A DNA stretch of 64,000 bases from Aplidium turbinatum (lineage: Eukaryota; Chordata; Ascidiacea; Aplousobranchia; Polyclinidae). Each line of letters opens with the position of its first letter. The stretch's first letter is position 1. Both the position numbers and the translations under genes were made by a program. The notes under the pieces are model-generated. The model had not been told where the DNA came from and searched no databases. It was given only the letters and a program-made list of their open reading frames with translations. Positions 30,204-43,400 of this stretch are shown one piece after another. The stretch spans positions 26,520,477 to 26,584,476 of the forward strand of contig OU964918.1 of NCBI GenBank assembly GCA_918807975.1, read 5' to 3'.

Positions 30204-31776
30204 ATTTTGATTTAACGCCATCTAATTTGAGACCTGATTATTCCTTAAACTGAAAAAAGTACCGATAGGTAGCGTACTTTTCAAACAAATATAACGGTTG
30301 CTGTAAATTTTTCTTTTTTACAGTATATGGGCTTTACTATAGAAACGTTGAGAACGTTACGCATTTCCAAACTGTTTCTGTCGAATCTTAACTCCACTGC
30401 TGAAACCACGAGTGTCCAATACGACCAACTTGATTAATAAAACATTGGATTAGGCGAGACTAGAAAATTTTACAAAAAGAGAGAAAAATTACATGTCTTT
30501 TTCAAGGGTCCTTCACTGTGTGAAACTGTCCGTTAAATTGAAATGTTTCTTCTTTTGCACTTCATGGAATCTCTTCCATCGCACAAATGATGTTGGCTTT
30601 AATGGCTTACATCTACGATTTTAGTTGCCTAATGTGAAGTTGTGCTGATGAGCTTTAAGATTTTCAATTTTACAATCTCTCATAAAGGTTTTATATTCTG
30701 ATTTATAGTGTTCCATAGTTTGTGAAAGCAAAAAACTTTCAATTTATTCTTTTTGTATTTTTAATAATGAAAGTAAAACAATCTGGTGTTATCTTGTTTT
30801 ATGTGTTCTACACTCTACAGCACTTGTTTGCGAAATCCTCGACATAAAGTTTTTGTTCTTCATACCTGGCGTCAGCACAAAGCTGGGTGTTGTCTATCGC
30901 TGTCAATTCTTGCTCCAGGTACACTCGAGTGCTGAGAAATATAAAGTTTGTTAGTTTGCAAGAACTCTTTGGCTCTGTCAAGGCTTATACAAAAGTTATT
31001 TTGCCTTTTGAACTGAGCAAAACTTTGATTACTTCCTTGGTGGTTCTTGATCAAGCGTATTCTGACTTATTGCCAATGAATGATTCTTTGACAAGTGTGA
31101 TATTTGCTATCTTCACGCGTTTGGGCAACGTTACAATGCTGTATCTTTGTGCTTTTCTACACTATTTCTCATAATTGTTTCAAATTTTCCGCTTTATTTA
31201 CATTGATTGAACGTCTTCCAAGGATGACTCACTGCAAAAGTAGTTCGTTCAATGCGTAGCTTGCGTAGCTTGCGTAGATCAACTGAGGAAGAACAACCAC
31301 TGATGTTTACATGATGACGTCACATGCGGCTTCGTGTTGGCCAAAAGCACGTTTTGAGTTTCCGGAAATTTTTAAGTTTTCACTCCCAATTGACTGATAT
31401 CGCTTGAGAAAGTTAGCGAGGCTGAGCTACAAGGCGAGTAGACAGACTGGTTTCTTGTCAATGAATGAGAACAGAAACAGCAAAGAATTAGTCAGCACAG
31501 GGGTCTAAGTGGACAAGGCGGGCTAAAATCAGTTACTTTCTTGAGATTGTAACATATACCTCTGGTTTAAGTTTTTGAAGCAGAATTGTTTCCTTTGTTT
31601 GTTCATACAACATCAAGCACAAAGTCTAGGCTACGTTATCAGTTACCAAGCTGACAAAGTTAACGATGTTACAATTGATGCTGTGAAAATTACTTATCAA
31701 ATAGTAATAGAAAGAGTTTTGTCTATTATACTGTAATTGTGTGAACAAAATTAATGACAGGACATATAAAACAGAC
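30204..31776. other. No recognised gene
   Basis: AT-rich spacer with short open frames on both strands (for example 30,887-31,174). None shows a recognised motif or a consistent splice series. Confidence 0.35.
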
Positions 31777-31860
31777 CAGTGCCGGATTTATCATTAGACT
31801 GGAAAGGCTGAGGTATAGGGCCTCAAGACTAAGGAGCCTCAAAATGTAAGATGTTCCACT
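31777..31860 (+). mobile_element. Isolated hAT-type left end
   Basis: CAGTGCCGGATTTATCATTA resembles the end of the 32,818 element (CAGGGCCGGATTTAGCC). No matching right end or duplication was found nearby, so only the end itself is called. Confidence 0.35.
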
Positions 31861-32817
31861 TAGCCTATATACAAAAATGTTTAAACATGGCCTATACATT
31901 CGTAGAAACTTTCACCTGGTAATAACGCGAAATTTTCTGGCAACCACATCTAATAAACTAGGTAGCCTACTGTATTCGTAAACAGATCGTATGCAAGTTA
32001 AATTTCTGGTGTGTTTGTTTTGTTATGGAAAGGAAATATGACACAGGTTAAACGTTACATTTTTAATTGTTTGTTTGAAAATGGCTTGACTGTAAGTAGT
32101 CATTGAGAAAATTATCTGCTAATTTTTAATGAAACGATGTTCGTCAATTATTTTGACTAACGTTTCCTTTTTTTGCAGTAACCTAATATTTCACGAAATG
32201 TTTACAATCAAATTACAAACTTTGGTTATCTTCAAATGGTTAATTTCTACATCTGCTTGCAGGGGCGAAGTCAGGGGAGAAAGGGGGAAATTGCCTCTCA
32301 GAAATATTTTTACATATGCATCGACTACCAGATCTTTAAGCTAGGTTATTGGCCAATAAATATTGATACCGTCAGTGTCAGGTCTCACAATGATGCATAC
32401 ATAGAACAGTTATCCCAGCAAACAAGTAACTTCCACCTTAAAACTTATATGAACATTGGATAAGTAAGCTATTAAGTAGCCTACTTTGCTGTATTTTTTG
32501 CGAGAGATTTGTTGGCAAACTGAAGCCCATCATTGAACTAACCACTATTTATTCCTTCAGTTGTTTTGATTTTATATAACTTAAATAAACGTTTTTTCAC
32601 CCTCTGCTGCAGCATCATTTGACAGAGTTTTACTATTGATTTGTGCTGAACGTACTCTCAGAATGCGTACTTTTAAGGCCTTTTTTTCAAAAATTTTCCT
32701 TTCAAAAACTGTTGGTTTCTATATGCATTGTTGTGATTGTGTAGTGCAAACATGTTATTGTTCAATTAAGAGTGGTCTTGGTAACAAGGCTGTATTAACC
32801 ACCCCTCGTACTCCCGG
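31861..32817. other. No recognised gene
   Basis: AT-rich spacer. It contains the isolated word CAGGGGCGAAGTCAG at 32,260 and CCCAGCAAACAAG at 32,415, which resemble element ends but have no partners. Confidence 0.35.
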
Positions 32818-34105
32818 CAGGGCCGGATTTAGCCTAAGCGCTGCCCTAGGCAGATACGAAAAGTGCCGCCCCTCAAAAAAAAATTTTCAATGGTGCGCTA
32901 CGATTTATATTTTCAATTCCTTACAAAAAAGTTATTTGCACTGTTTATTTGAATGCATCATTGAATGTCATTGTATAATGAACTAATTGTTTAATATCGC
33001 TTCCGGCGGGCTTTTTTTCTTGCAAACAAATCAATAATTTCTTCAAAGTCTGTAGAAACAAGTAAAGATGAGTTAATCCTCAAAAATGTGAGATCATTCA
33101 AGATATCATTCGTTGTTTAAATACTTTAAGCATCAAGGCAAGTACAAAAATTAGCCTGCAACTTTTCCATCAACCTAACATTGACTAAAAACATTTTTTC
33201 TAGGCTCCTTTAAATTTACTAACAGTGAAACAAACCGAGCAAAGATTAATAAAAATTACACAGACAAACCCTAGTCCTCCATAGCCTACTTAGCGAGACA
33301 GATAAATAAAAGAAGCGCTAAGCAGCACATATTGTTAAAAACCAATCAAGCGTGAAGTACTCTAGAGGCGATGACTTGCCATACATGACTTGCCGCACTG
33401 CTTATAAATGTGTGTGATGTGATAACATATTTATTAATTCCTGTATATTTATTGTGAATTATTATATTCACGTACTACAGTATTATCAGAGATGTACGTA
33501 TACGCGCAAATTCTACGCCATAGACTTGCGGCGTAGACTTTTTGCTTACGCTAACGCTAACGCTTGCGGCCACATTTTTTTGGATAGTTGTCGCTGGAGG
33601 CTACGCCGTAAAATTTTCGCGGTTTTTTAGCGCATAGCGTCAACGCATACTTTTTAATGTCTTTTTTTCGCTACAACACGCCAATACCTTCCAGAGCTGC
33701 AGTTGAAAGAATGTTTTCAATGGGAAAAGACATATTGAAACCAAAACGCAGCAGAATGTCAAATGAACACTTTCAGATGCTTGTGTTTCTTCGTGGAAAT
33801 TCAAAACAAAACTTGTTTGTTTCGAGTAGTTTAGCCTATACCGTGTGAATGTTTGGCACCTTGCAAACAAAATGAATATACGCTAGTGTATGCGCTGACG
33901 CCGCCAACTGTTTTTACAAGTTACGTTGACGCATACGGCGTATGGTTTTTCGAACGTTTGCGTTTACGCTGACGGCGTCAATATTTTTTGTATGCGCGTA
34001 CATCACTGAGTATTATCAATGTAATATATTCGTATATTTTTCCGCCCCCAATAATTTGCTGCCCTAGGCAACTGCCTAATCTGCCTACTGCTAAATCCGG
34101 CCCTG
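32818..34105. mobile_element. hAT-like MITE with exact 8-bp target duplication, host of a second hAT
   Basis: The ends CAGGGCCGGATTTAGCC and CTAAATCCGGCCCTG are inverted, each followed inward by CTGCCCTAGGCA/TGCCCTAGGCAA. The duplication ACTCCCGG is exact (32,810-32,817 and 34,106-34,113). Without the nested insertion (33,487-34,008) and its duplication it is about 760 bp. No own coding sequence recognised. Confidence 0.92.
33487..34008 (+). mobile_element. hAT mini-element (GATGTACG type), copy 1, nested
   Basis: CAGAGATGTACGTATACGC at the left and GCGCGTACATCACTG at the right, with an exact 8-bp duplication AGTATTAT (33,479-33,486 and 34,009-34,016). Subterminal regions are rich in TACGCT/GCGTA words. 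At 33,657-33,848 it keeps the end of a hAT transposase: AAVERMFSMGKDILKPKRSR then EHFQMLVFLRGN, the dimerisation region. The rest of the transposase is deleted. Confidence 0.93.
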
Positions 34106-35967
34106 ACTCCCGGGGGTAGGGGCACGGCTGTTTATCGGCTCAGTCATTTCAGTTTGTTTAATGTTTTTTTTTGCTATTTAAAATGTTCAGTCGCTTAAGT
34201 CACGCAAGGCCCTATATTTACCGCTTCCAAAACACCGGTTAGTAGACCCACATCACTGTTTATGAGCCTACCCATATTCATATTGAGTTGGTGCAGCATT
34301 TTTCGGCAATTTTAAATAAAAAATATGACAATACTGCTACAAAAACTCGACATTTTCTTACGCTGCAATAATCGGTTTTGTATTGTTGATCATCACTTGG
34401 AATGACTATTTTAAATCAGCGAAGCCAGTAAGAGTCTGACTCATTTGTTATTTGAAGCAAATTGGAAAGAATGTCCAAAAGTGCACTGTGCAAGTGTGCA
34501 CGACATAACCTACAGCAAAAAGAAATCGTCGCATGGATACTTAGCCTATACAGCTTATACCGGTGCGAATAGAACGCATTTTATTTATGATGCAGCCGCC
34601 GGTAGCTGCAATCGTGCAAGGAAAGAACTAGTTTTTTTTACTTGAGTCCGTTTCTAGCATCTTAACGGTTGTATGGCCTACAATTTCGATCATATTGCGT
34701 GCAAGTAATTTTATAAATTTTATATTTCGAGCAGATCCTCACTTTCTGAAAAAAGTTAAGGCATGGCTACTTGGAGATGCTGCCTGGTTTGTCACATTTT
34801 TGTAGATTTCTTTGCTGTCTGACTGAAATGCTCTAAAAAATCAGATTTTGCACTTTTTGTTGACTTGTAACTTAATAATATAAAATCTTTTCGTTGCCTT
34901 AAGGAAACGGTAAAAAATGTCAAAAAGGAAGTTAACACAAAACTGTCGTAAATTTTTTTTAAATGTTCAATCAGACAGTTAACAAGTGGCCAACAGTCTA
35001 TACCTGCAATTTTCTGGGTCAAATTGTCTTCGTTTTTCCCGTCCTTGTGATGTTGAAACTCTGCGTCACCTTGGGAAGGAAACAAAAAATACAGTATTTT
35101 AAATATTATATTTGAAAATTTCATTTATACAGTTCTCAAAAATTGGTAAAATTTGGAAAAGTCATGCAGAATGTAAAAAATCCGTTAAGGGAATTGTAAA
35201 ATATTTATTGGCCAAATCTGACAAATAAATCTGTCTTGTTTATTTTGCGTCTTTTTGTTCCTGCATAGGTCTGTAATTATAATTATCCAAAATAAAATGT
35301 AAAAAATTCTCAAACATATTTGGTGGACAAACTTGTCCTCTTTTTAGACGATGAAAATAAGGTAGGTCTACTGTCAACACTACTGGAACTTTTTTTGCTT
35401 TCCGCAACGCTCAGAGTTCATTGTGGATACCACCACTACACCATGCAGGTTTACAATTTTCCATATAAAATGGAATTGTTACCTGACTTATCATTAGTGC
35501 GCCTGCTACGAGAGTCGTCCACACACGTAAACACTCAACAGGCACACCATTCTTACATGAATAATACCTAACCGGGGAGGCGAAGTACTTACTCCTGGAT
35601 TTACTGTTGGCGTACTCTGAGCGAAGGAACCAGCCGTGGTAGATGATAATCTGTGGGTATATAAAATGAAAGTTATTGGCTGCCTCAAGTTTATCTACCT
35701 GTCTCAACTTTCCTCTTGCTGATGTTAGAGCAGAGTAGGAGGTGACTGGTTAAGCTCGAGAACTAGCACGTTTTGGTAAAGTTGTAAATTTTACTTTTAG
35801 ATGATTTGTGTGTGTGAGATTCTTCTTGGTGCTCGTTTGAAGAGGAGCACCGGCGTGTGAAAAAAAGGCCACTGCGTTCTGACATCTCACTTGGTGGAGA
35901 TGCCAGAGAGGGGTAACCAGAGGGAGGGTAGCTTTTTTGCTGACATTTGAAACATTGAATTCACTTA
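34106..35967. other. No recognised gene; diverged MITE remnant at about 34,762-35,200
   Basis: CATGGCTACTTGGAGATGCT and following bases resemble the left end of the CATGGCCA MITE family, but the right end is too diverged to place. A minus-strand open block at 35,707-35,411 has protein-like composition (NCKPAWCSGGIHNEL) but no family or splice context recognised. Confidence 0.35.
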
Positions 35968-36240
35968 CCGGCTCGGTGGCTTAGTGGTTAGTGCGCTCGC
36001 CTTTGAAGCGGTAGGCATGGGTTCGATACCTTGTCGGGTCATACCAAAGACTTTTTAAAAATGGTACTGAATTTAATTTCTGCTTGGCACTGAGCACTGA
36101 AGTGGATTCGGGTAATAATGTACTCAGTTGCGCCTCTATACGGCTGCATTGACACTGTCTGCTTTGTAAAGCGCTGTAGAGCAACGCATTCTGCGATGGA
36201 TACAGCGCTATACAAAAACTAACATTATTATTATTATTAA
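35968..36240 (+). repeat. tRNA-derived SINE with ATT tail, copy 1
   Basis: The head GGCTTAGTGGTTAGTGCG (A box) and GGGTTCGATACC (B box, about 36,019-36,030) are intact enough to suggest RNA polymerase III promoter function. The body shares TCGGGTAATAATGT and a CTGTAGAGC stretch with copy 2 at 62,274-62,537. The tail ends AACATTATTATTATTATTA. Confidence 0.85.
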
Positions 36241-37437
36241 TAAGCAGCCTTGACTCTACGAAAATCTGAATTAAATGTGCTCTTATTTGCTGATTAATTG
36301 TTTCAAACACATTGAATAGTCTGCTTCTATTCTGAACACATTGTTAATATTGTTAATTAATCCCTACGCAACTGTAAGTGGATTAATCCTCAGACAACTA
36401 AACTTTTCTTGATGCGCTATATTAGCACGGACGAATAGATTTCACATTTGACTTGTAGATGCTCGAGCCGTCGAAATGATTCCAAACAAATAAAACCACG
36501 TTTAAGAAAAATCGTAGTTGGCTACAGCCAGTGCAAACTTATTACTCTTTTCCACTGCAGTTGTATTTAATGATGGCTTATCAGCCGGCTTACTTAAGCA
36601 ATGTCGTGTAACATTAGTGGTTTAGCGCCCATCCGCTTGACACTCCGTTACTCTGTCTCAGTCATCGTTTCTATTGATCCAAAGATATCATCTATGTAGC
36701 CTATGCTTAATCCACAAGAAATAGTTTCGCTAGATGTAAACTGTAATTTCTTTGTGAAATTTTATCAGAAGCAGCAATTTTCAAACTGTTTTTTTTTGTG
36801 ATGGGTTCTTCTTTTTTCAATGGGTGAATATCCCTTTCTTGGTTACATTAGTCATATCCACTGTGTTAGTGAATAGAACTTAGCTTATTACGTCCAGCCG
36901 TTGCTGAGTAAAGTTTATGAAAGAAAAAAGAGTCACAGTTTATTGTTTTGTCTTGTCGTACGTGAAATAGATTCGTGCCAAAACATCATTGTAGTGGAAG
37001 CACCATGGCGCAAGGACGAAATCTATAGCCAACTCTATGTTTGTGATGAGACTAATAAATGAATATATGAAATTTAAAAGCATCTCGCGGACGCACGCTG
37101 TCCACGATTCAGGTTTCCCACCTCTGTTATAAAATAACGCATGAAGCTATGTTTATTCACTGGGCTTTTGACCAATACTCTGAATTGTAAGTGATCCGAT
37201 TTGTATCTTGGTTTGTGCTCCGATATCTCGTTATTATTGAGCCCAAATTATCCTCAACGGCCCTGATTGTAGGCCTTCATATTGTACTTACTATACAGAG
37301 GCTTGTGCACATTCCATGTTTAGTAACATTTGTTCAACAATGAAGCCTTGAATCTTTAACGATTTTGTATTTAAGAACGAAACAAGAAAACAATCAATTC
37401 ATCCATTTGGAATGTAGGCTAGTAATCTAATAATGTG
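36241..37437. other. No recognised gene
   Basis: Region upstream of the SDR gene. AT-rich, without a clear TATA box or GC-rich promoter; any 5' untranslated exon was not located. Confidence 0.35.
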
Positions 37438-37449
37438 TTTCTGTTTTAG
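37438..37449 (+). promoter_or_regulatory. Splice acceptor just upstream of the SDR start codon
   Basis: GTTTCTGTTTTAG ends three bases before the ATG at 37,453: a pyrimidine tract with AG. It is either the acceptor of an intron in the 5' untranslated region or an unpaired acceptor for spliced-leader trans-splicing, known in tunicates, cnidarians and several other phyla. Sequence alone does not decide. Confidence 0.5.
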
Positions 37450-37452
37450 AAA

Positions 37453-40400
37453 ATGGAAGATTGTAGCCAAAGAGTGGCTTTAGTTTTAGGAGGTGCTGGA
37501 AACGTAGGTTCTGGGGTTGTAGGAGGATTTCTAAGAAGAGGATATGGACGTGTGGTTGTCGTGTCCAGAGACCCAGTCCGAATGAACAACCTGCGACAAC
37601 AAGTAGGGGATGCGAGCGACAGGCTTGTGTGCGTTCTGGGTGACGTTGGCAGCGAAGCAAGCGCTGAAGCGGCTCGACAGGAGGTGAGATGGTGGCTGGA
37701 TTTGTCAACCGCGTTTTTAAATGCCTTATGCGGTCACATGTCAGATTAGTGTCATTTAGCTGTTGACTTGTTGTCATGCGATTATTAACATATTGTTCTG
37801 ATGACCTAGTTTATATACGGTTAGCGGATTGCTCAACACTGTATGAGTTGAAAAAGGTTAATTGAAAGTACAATGCAAAGACGAATAACCTTTATGAAAA
37901 ATTGAATCTCAAATTCATTTCCGTCTTCATTGAATAATGACATTTCTTAAACTGTAAGGATTAGCTTTTGAACGTTCTTGTAAGTCTGCTACTTTGGGAA
38001 AAGAAAAAATAGTCCATGTAAAGTCACGGCTTTTTGAAAATACACCTGAATAAGCTGTTTTGTTTGGTGAGCTTGCTTTGTTTTTGAATGAGAATGAAAG
38101 ACGTGACAGGTATGGCTGTTTTCTATACATTGACAATTTTTCGACAACTGTTACATTTGCATTGAACGAACGCATAACCTACCATTTTTTCATTATTGTG
38201 CATGTTACAACTTTCGTTTCGACTAGCAGCCTCACAACGGTTCTCCTGAAAATAATCTACTGCAGATGAACTTCAATGTGCTAAACCACCTGGGTTATGC
38301 AAAACAGACTTTTGATTTTCAAAAGGGAAATATATTCAGTACTCACTTTGAAAGAAAATTTTACAATCAAGCTTAATAAAAGTTTTAAAAATCTGCTTAA
38401 AATCATAGTTCGTAAAGGATTGTGTTCCCGATTGCAGAATTGTTTCAAAATTGTTTTTGGTATTCAGGCTAACGTCGGGTTGGTAAGAATTTAAATTAAA
38501 AGGACGGAAAGACGAGAAATTTCATCTTTGTGTCAACTTTCAAAAATGTGATGTAGATCTTAGCAAAAACACAATTGCGTAGCCTATGCTGAACAGGTGT
38601 CGAACCGACTTCCTTCCGAAAGTCTTACCAGCGCTCTCACTACGTCCGCAAAGTCAACAAATGTAATAAATTAAACTTAAAATAATATTTTAAAAGTTAA
38701 AATAATATTATCCCAGTCAGCTTATGAGCTGCAGTGCCGAAAGTGATACGTTGGAGAAAATGTTCAACGTTGGTTTGTTCAAAGCTTTGTTGGATTATTG
38801 TTGCTTCCCGAGCTCTTATAATAACAATCGGTATGTTGTTTATGTTGTTATTTCAAGTTAGATAACTTGACAAAAGAAGCGATACACAATTTATTTTAGA
38901 AAGAAACGTTTAGTTGAGAAAGTAAACACTTTGTTGCAGGGTTGTAGCACATCGGTTCCAATCAGCTAACTTTTACGCAAAAAAAAGTAGATTCAATGCA
39001 AGTCTTACTGTTGAAACCGTGTCTAACACTGGCGTCCGGTAAAAAGCTTTTTATTTCGAAGTTGAACAGTCTATCGTTATTTTTAACATTCTCAATAAAC
39101 TACTTTAGTTTTGCTGTATATTTTCATAAAAGCTTTTAGTAGGCTATTTGACGTGAACATTTTTTTGCGCTTTGCTTGTGTTGATGATGCCACAGTAGTT
39201 TCCGGTTATTAAACCCACCTCGAAAACAAATAAATTTGGACTTGTTGAGTATAGACTGGTAGACTGATAAATTTGATAAAACTGATAAAGTAGATTTTTT
39301 TTGCTTTTACGGTGCTTAAAATTTACCACCGCCAACTGCATCGTGGGTAGAAGTTGCTTAATGTTTTAACTGCACATAGCAATGAATGACACAACAAGCA
39401 TTTTTTTGTTTATTATCGTAAAAATATCCTTAACTTCTGTGTTCAAGGCTTGTGGCAAAGTGGTCCTCGGCCAGGACGATGTCATGTCTTAGCCAGACTT
39501 GGGCAACTACATAATTCTAGTTGTCTAATTCGATAAATTAGGGCGAAATGTCGGTAATTCTAATCTAATTCGGTAAAAACTTGTTTGCTCTAATTGTAGT
39601 TCTTATCCAATCTCCAGTTTTGCTAAATTTTTTAGTTTGTCCAACAGTACTTTTAGCAAAGGGAAGGATACTGCGCTCTTATCAACGTTATACAAAGAAA
39701 ATGCAATAAAACGCTCAAGATCAAAGTGTCATTCCATCCCTTGAGCAGCAAAGTCATCAAAAATTTGATTAATTCATCAATTCACTGACAGTACAATGTA
39801 TATTATGACGAAAGTGGTTTTGGCGTTGTGATGGTGGAATGACATTTTGATCCCGAGTTGCCACATTGGTGTTTTTATCCAACTAAAAAAAGATATGTGA
39901 CCACTGCGTCCAACTAATTCTAATCTAGTTTAAATTCTACTCTAATTTGTGAAAACTTGAGTAGCTCTAATTCTAATCTTATTTCTAATTCTAATCTAAT
40001 TTGTAAAAGCTTAAATTACTCTAATTATAATTATAATCTAATTTCGAAAGACTGCAAAAATTCTAGTTGTCGAAGTCTGGTCTTAGCTCATTCCCATTTG
40101 AATAAATAACAACACAAGGAGCAAATGAATTGATATTTTATGTTACATTACAGGTTTTAAACCAATGCAATGGCGTAGTAAACGACATCGTATGCGCGAT
40201 CGGCTTCTCATGGTGGCAGAAAGGTCTTCTCTGTCAGCAAAGCAAGCTGGAGCTCGAATCAACTCTCAATTCTCTTGTAGTTGCTCCATTTGTCGCTTTC
40301 AAAACCTTCATTCCCCTTGTCAAGGATAATTCTACAGGATCTTTCACCTTTGTAACGGGTAATTAGTTTATATTTTCAATTTGACTATATGATAGCACAT

Positions 40401-43400
40401 AGCCTGTGCGGTTATTTTTTCACTTGTATTTAATTTTCGTCTTCATGAAAATGATTTGTGCAGGGCCTTAGTTAACACCTGCTCATTAGACTGCTGTTTA
40501 ACATCTTTCGCAATAATCAAAACTTAAAACAAAGTAAATGGAAATGTCTTTTGACTTACTTTTAGAGATGGCCGCTGCAAGCAGTTATTCACCACTTAGT
40601 TTTATTCTTGAAATTATAGTGCTAAGTTCAATAATACTAAAAACTGTCTTTTTTGAAAAACGTTTTTCACTTTTTCTGAGGTACAACTCGTTGTAAATTG
40701 ATAGACTATTCCCCCGAGCAAAAGTGCTGCCAATTGCCGAGCCGAAAAACTATCTTGCTGCTCTAGAATTGAACGTGGTGTCCTAACTGTTTTTATTCGC
40801 AGAAAATTTTAAAATCTAAAGAAAGCGAGTGTTTTCTGACAAACAGTGGCGCATGCAGAAAAATTCAATTGGAAGGTTCCAATTTATGTTTTAGCATCTG
40901 GGTAGGTTATTAAACTGTATTAAAGGTTGCTGTCTGTGGTTTGCGACGAAAACAAAAGTAGGTTTGCAATGAAAAAATTATCTATACACTATACTATACC
41001 GTATTTATCTTGTACTCACGCCATTGTTGATGAAGCGATGCCACAGTGGCGTCACAAAAGGCGACAACGTATAAGAAAACGTTAGTTGGCGACTTTGTGT
41101 CACATTTAGCAGACTCTGCACAATCAAACACTAATTTGTGCCTGCAAGAGCAATTTGATGCTTGAACTTTTTGCTTGATACAAAAATACTTCAAATTTTT
41201 GAAGCATTTTCTATTTCTTTTTCTTATTAGGCCTATTTTGAGGCATACCGCATGAAAGTTAGGAAGCCATTGCCTCATCCAAGAAAGTGCTGTGGATTTG
41301 ATAGAATATTTTTACTCACAGCTAAAAAAGGTTAAAAACCGCATACCGCGGCACGCTATCCTACTTTGTAGTTGCCGATTGTTGGTAAAATCAAATACCG
41401 AACAGTCACAGGGTCATAATCACAAATAGTTTGTGAGTTTTGGATCCCTAAAATTAACCGGGTAGATAAATTTCGTTCTCAACCACTACGCTATTTACCC
41501 TCTACACTGTTTCGATGTAACAGAACACCAAAATGATGTTTTGCATTTTCTTTTCAAAAGGCTAGTGGTGTGTAGCTTTAATAAGTGCATGCTTTCAACG
41601 TTTCTCATAAATCCGTTGCTAAAAGTGCATAATGGTAAAATCATCAATGCATTTTATTATTTATTTCCATCAAACCAATAGGTTCATGTTTACTACCAAA
41701 CATGGAAAAAACAATACAAGTAATAATCATAAAAACCCAGTTAACAGATAATCCTGTTGAGGAGAATTGTTAATAGGCTAAGTAAACTGTGAATGGCTCC
41801 AATGAAATACGACGATTTGACAAGAGCGTCAGAATTGCAGAGAGCATTCATATAACAATTCTTTCTGATTTATTATTTGTTTTAATCAAGCACCATTGTA
41901 TTCTAATCCTTCACGAGGAAGAAACGTAATGATGATGATGAAGTGTTTTGATTTTCAACTTCATTGCAGCGGTAGCCTACACAAGTACGCTGTAATGCTG
42001 TATCGATATTGGTCAGTGTAGTGCTGCTTGATTTGTGAAATAACTGGTTTTCTTGCTCTTCGACATCTTTAAAACGGTACCCGGTCAGTTGGTCGACAGG
42101 ACAATTGGTCGACAGACAATTGGTCGACAAGACAGTTGGTCGACAGGACGTTACGTCGACAGAACGATTCATTTTAGGGTTAGGGTTAGTTAACTAACCT
42201 TAACCCTAACCTAACTCTAACTCTAACCCTAACCCTAACCCTAAAATGAATCGTCGTCGACCTAACGTCCTGTCGACCAACTGTCTTGTCGACCAATTGT
42301 CCTGTCGACCAAATGTCTGTCGACCAATCGACCGTGCACCCTTTAAAACACCCAAACAGACAGGTCTAGGCTGAGTATTCGTCATAAGCCTTAGTTGTTG
42401 TGGCGATACTAAGTTTTATGCATGATAAAATGTGAAATATATTTTCAAGTTTCAACGCAACTCCAATTTTAAACTAGTTGTATCGATTGTGATATACTCT
42501 CCTTACCCTTTCTAAATGTTTGATGGTCAAGATATATGAGAGACTTCCGCATTTGCTTCACTAGTTAAGTTCGGGTGTAGGGCACAGGGATAGCAACATA
42601 GTGAAGGATTTGTGGAAATGCATCATTTCTATGAAACATCGTTTCCAAATCTTGTTTCTTTTTAGATAGTTTTGGTATAATGAAATAGCCTAGCCTACTG
42701 TTTGTTTGTTTTTTTGAAAAAAAAACACGTTTGTTTCAACAGCTCTATTCATCATTTTTGGTCAATGGAGTTCGTTATCAATGAAATTGGAGAAATGCTC
42801 GAAATTATTATTTTTGAACTTTTGTGAAGAGTTTTGCTGCGTATTGAAGAGGTGCTTTCAAAGTCTCGTATTCTTTTTGGAAACACACATCAATAGAATG
42901 TACAAAACAAATAGACGTTCAAGAAGGTGTTAAGAATCTTGTAAAATGCTTCATCATTTATCCACAGTGGTGAGTAAATCACTTACCCGTTGATATGAAA
43001 AAGGCAAATTTCATTTGTTTGGGAGAGGTTGAAATATTGTCTCATGTCACGCTCTAACGCACAAGCATTTTTACGTTCGTCACGAATGATTGCCCATTGT
43101 GCTTTTATGTATACTCGATTGGTATCGCGCTGTTGCGCCACCTTGTGTTATACGTGATACCCGTTTGAGAGTGGATGATCCACAAATGGCGTTAACTATG
43201 TTATAAAATTTTACATTTTCATTTCACCTGTACAATAAAGGTTGGTAGTTTGAGGCTGTTTGTATTAACAGCAAGTTATGGTTGTGACAAGCAATATTAT
43301 TAAATAACTGAAAATTTTATGAAGAAACCAGAGGCTGGTTTCTAGTTTGTGAGTTTGATCGGATGCGATAAATGTGAAATTTAATCGTTTACCAGAAAAA

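Noticed and set aside
31777-34105. One larger element from 31,777 to 34,105 using the similar CCGGATTTA ends
   Set aside because: The 32,818 end has an exact 8-bp duplication partner at 34,106, so the 31,777 end belongs to something else.
35968-36040. Functional tRNA gene
   Set aside because: The acceptor stem is not paired and a SINE body with ATT tail follows; a second copy shows the same body.
42174-42250. True telomere end or telomere fusion
   Set aside because: The TTAGGG/CCCTAA units are the centre of a short palindrome with an exact 9-bp duplication, so a mobile element explains them.
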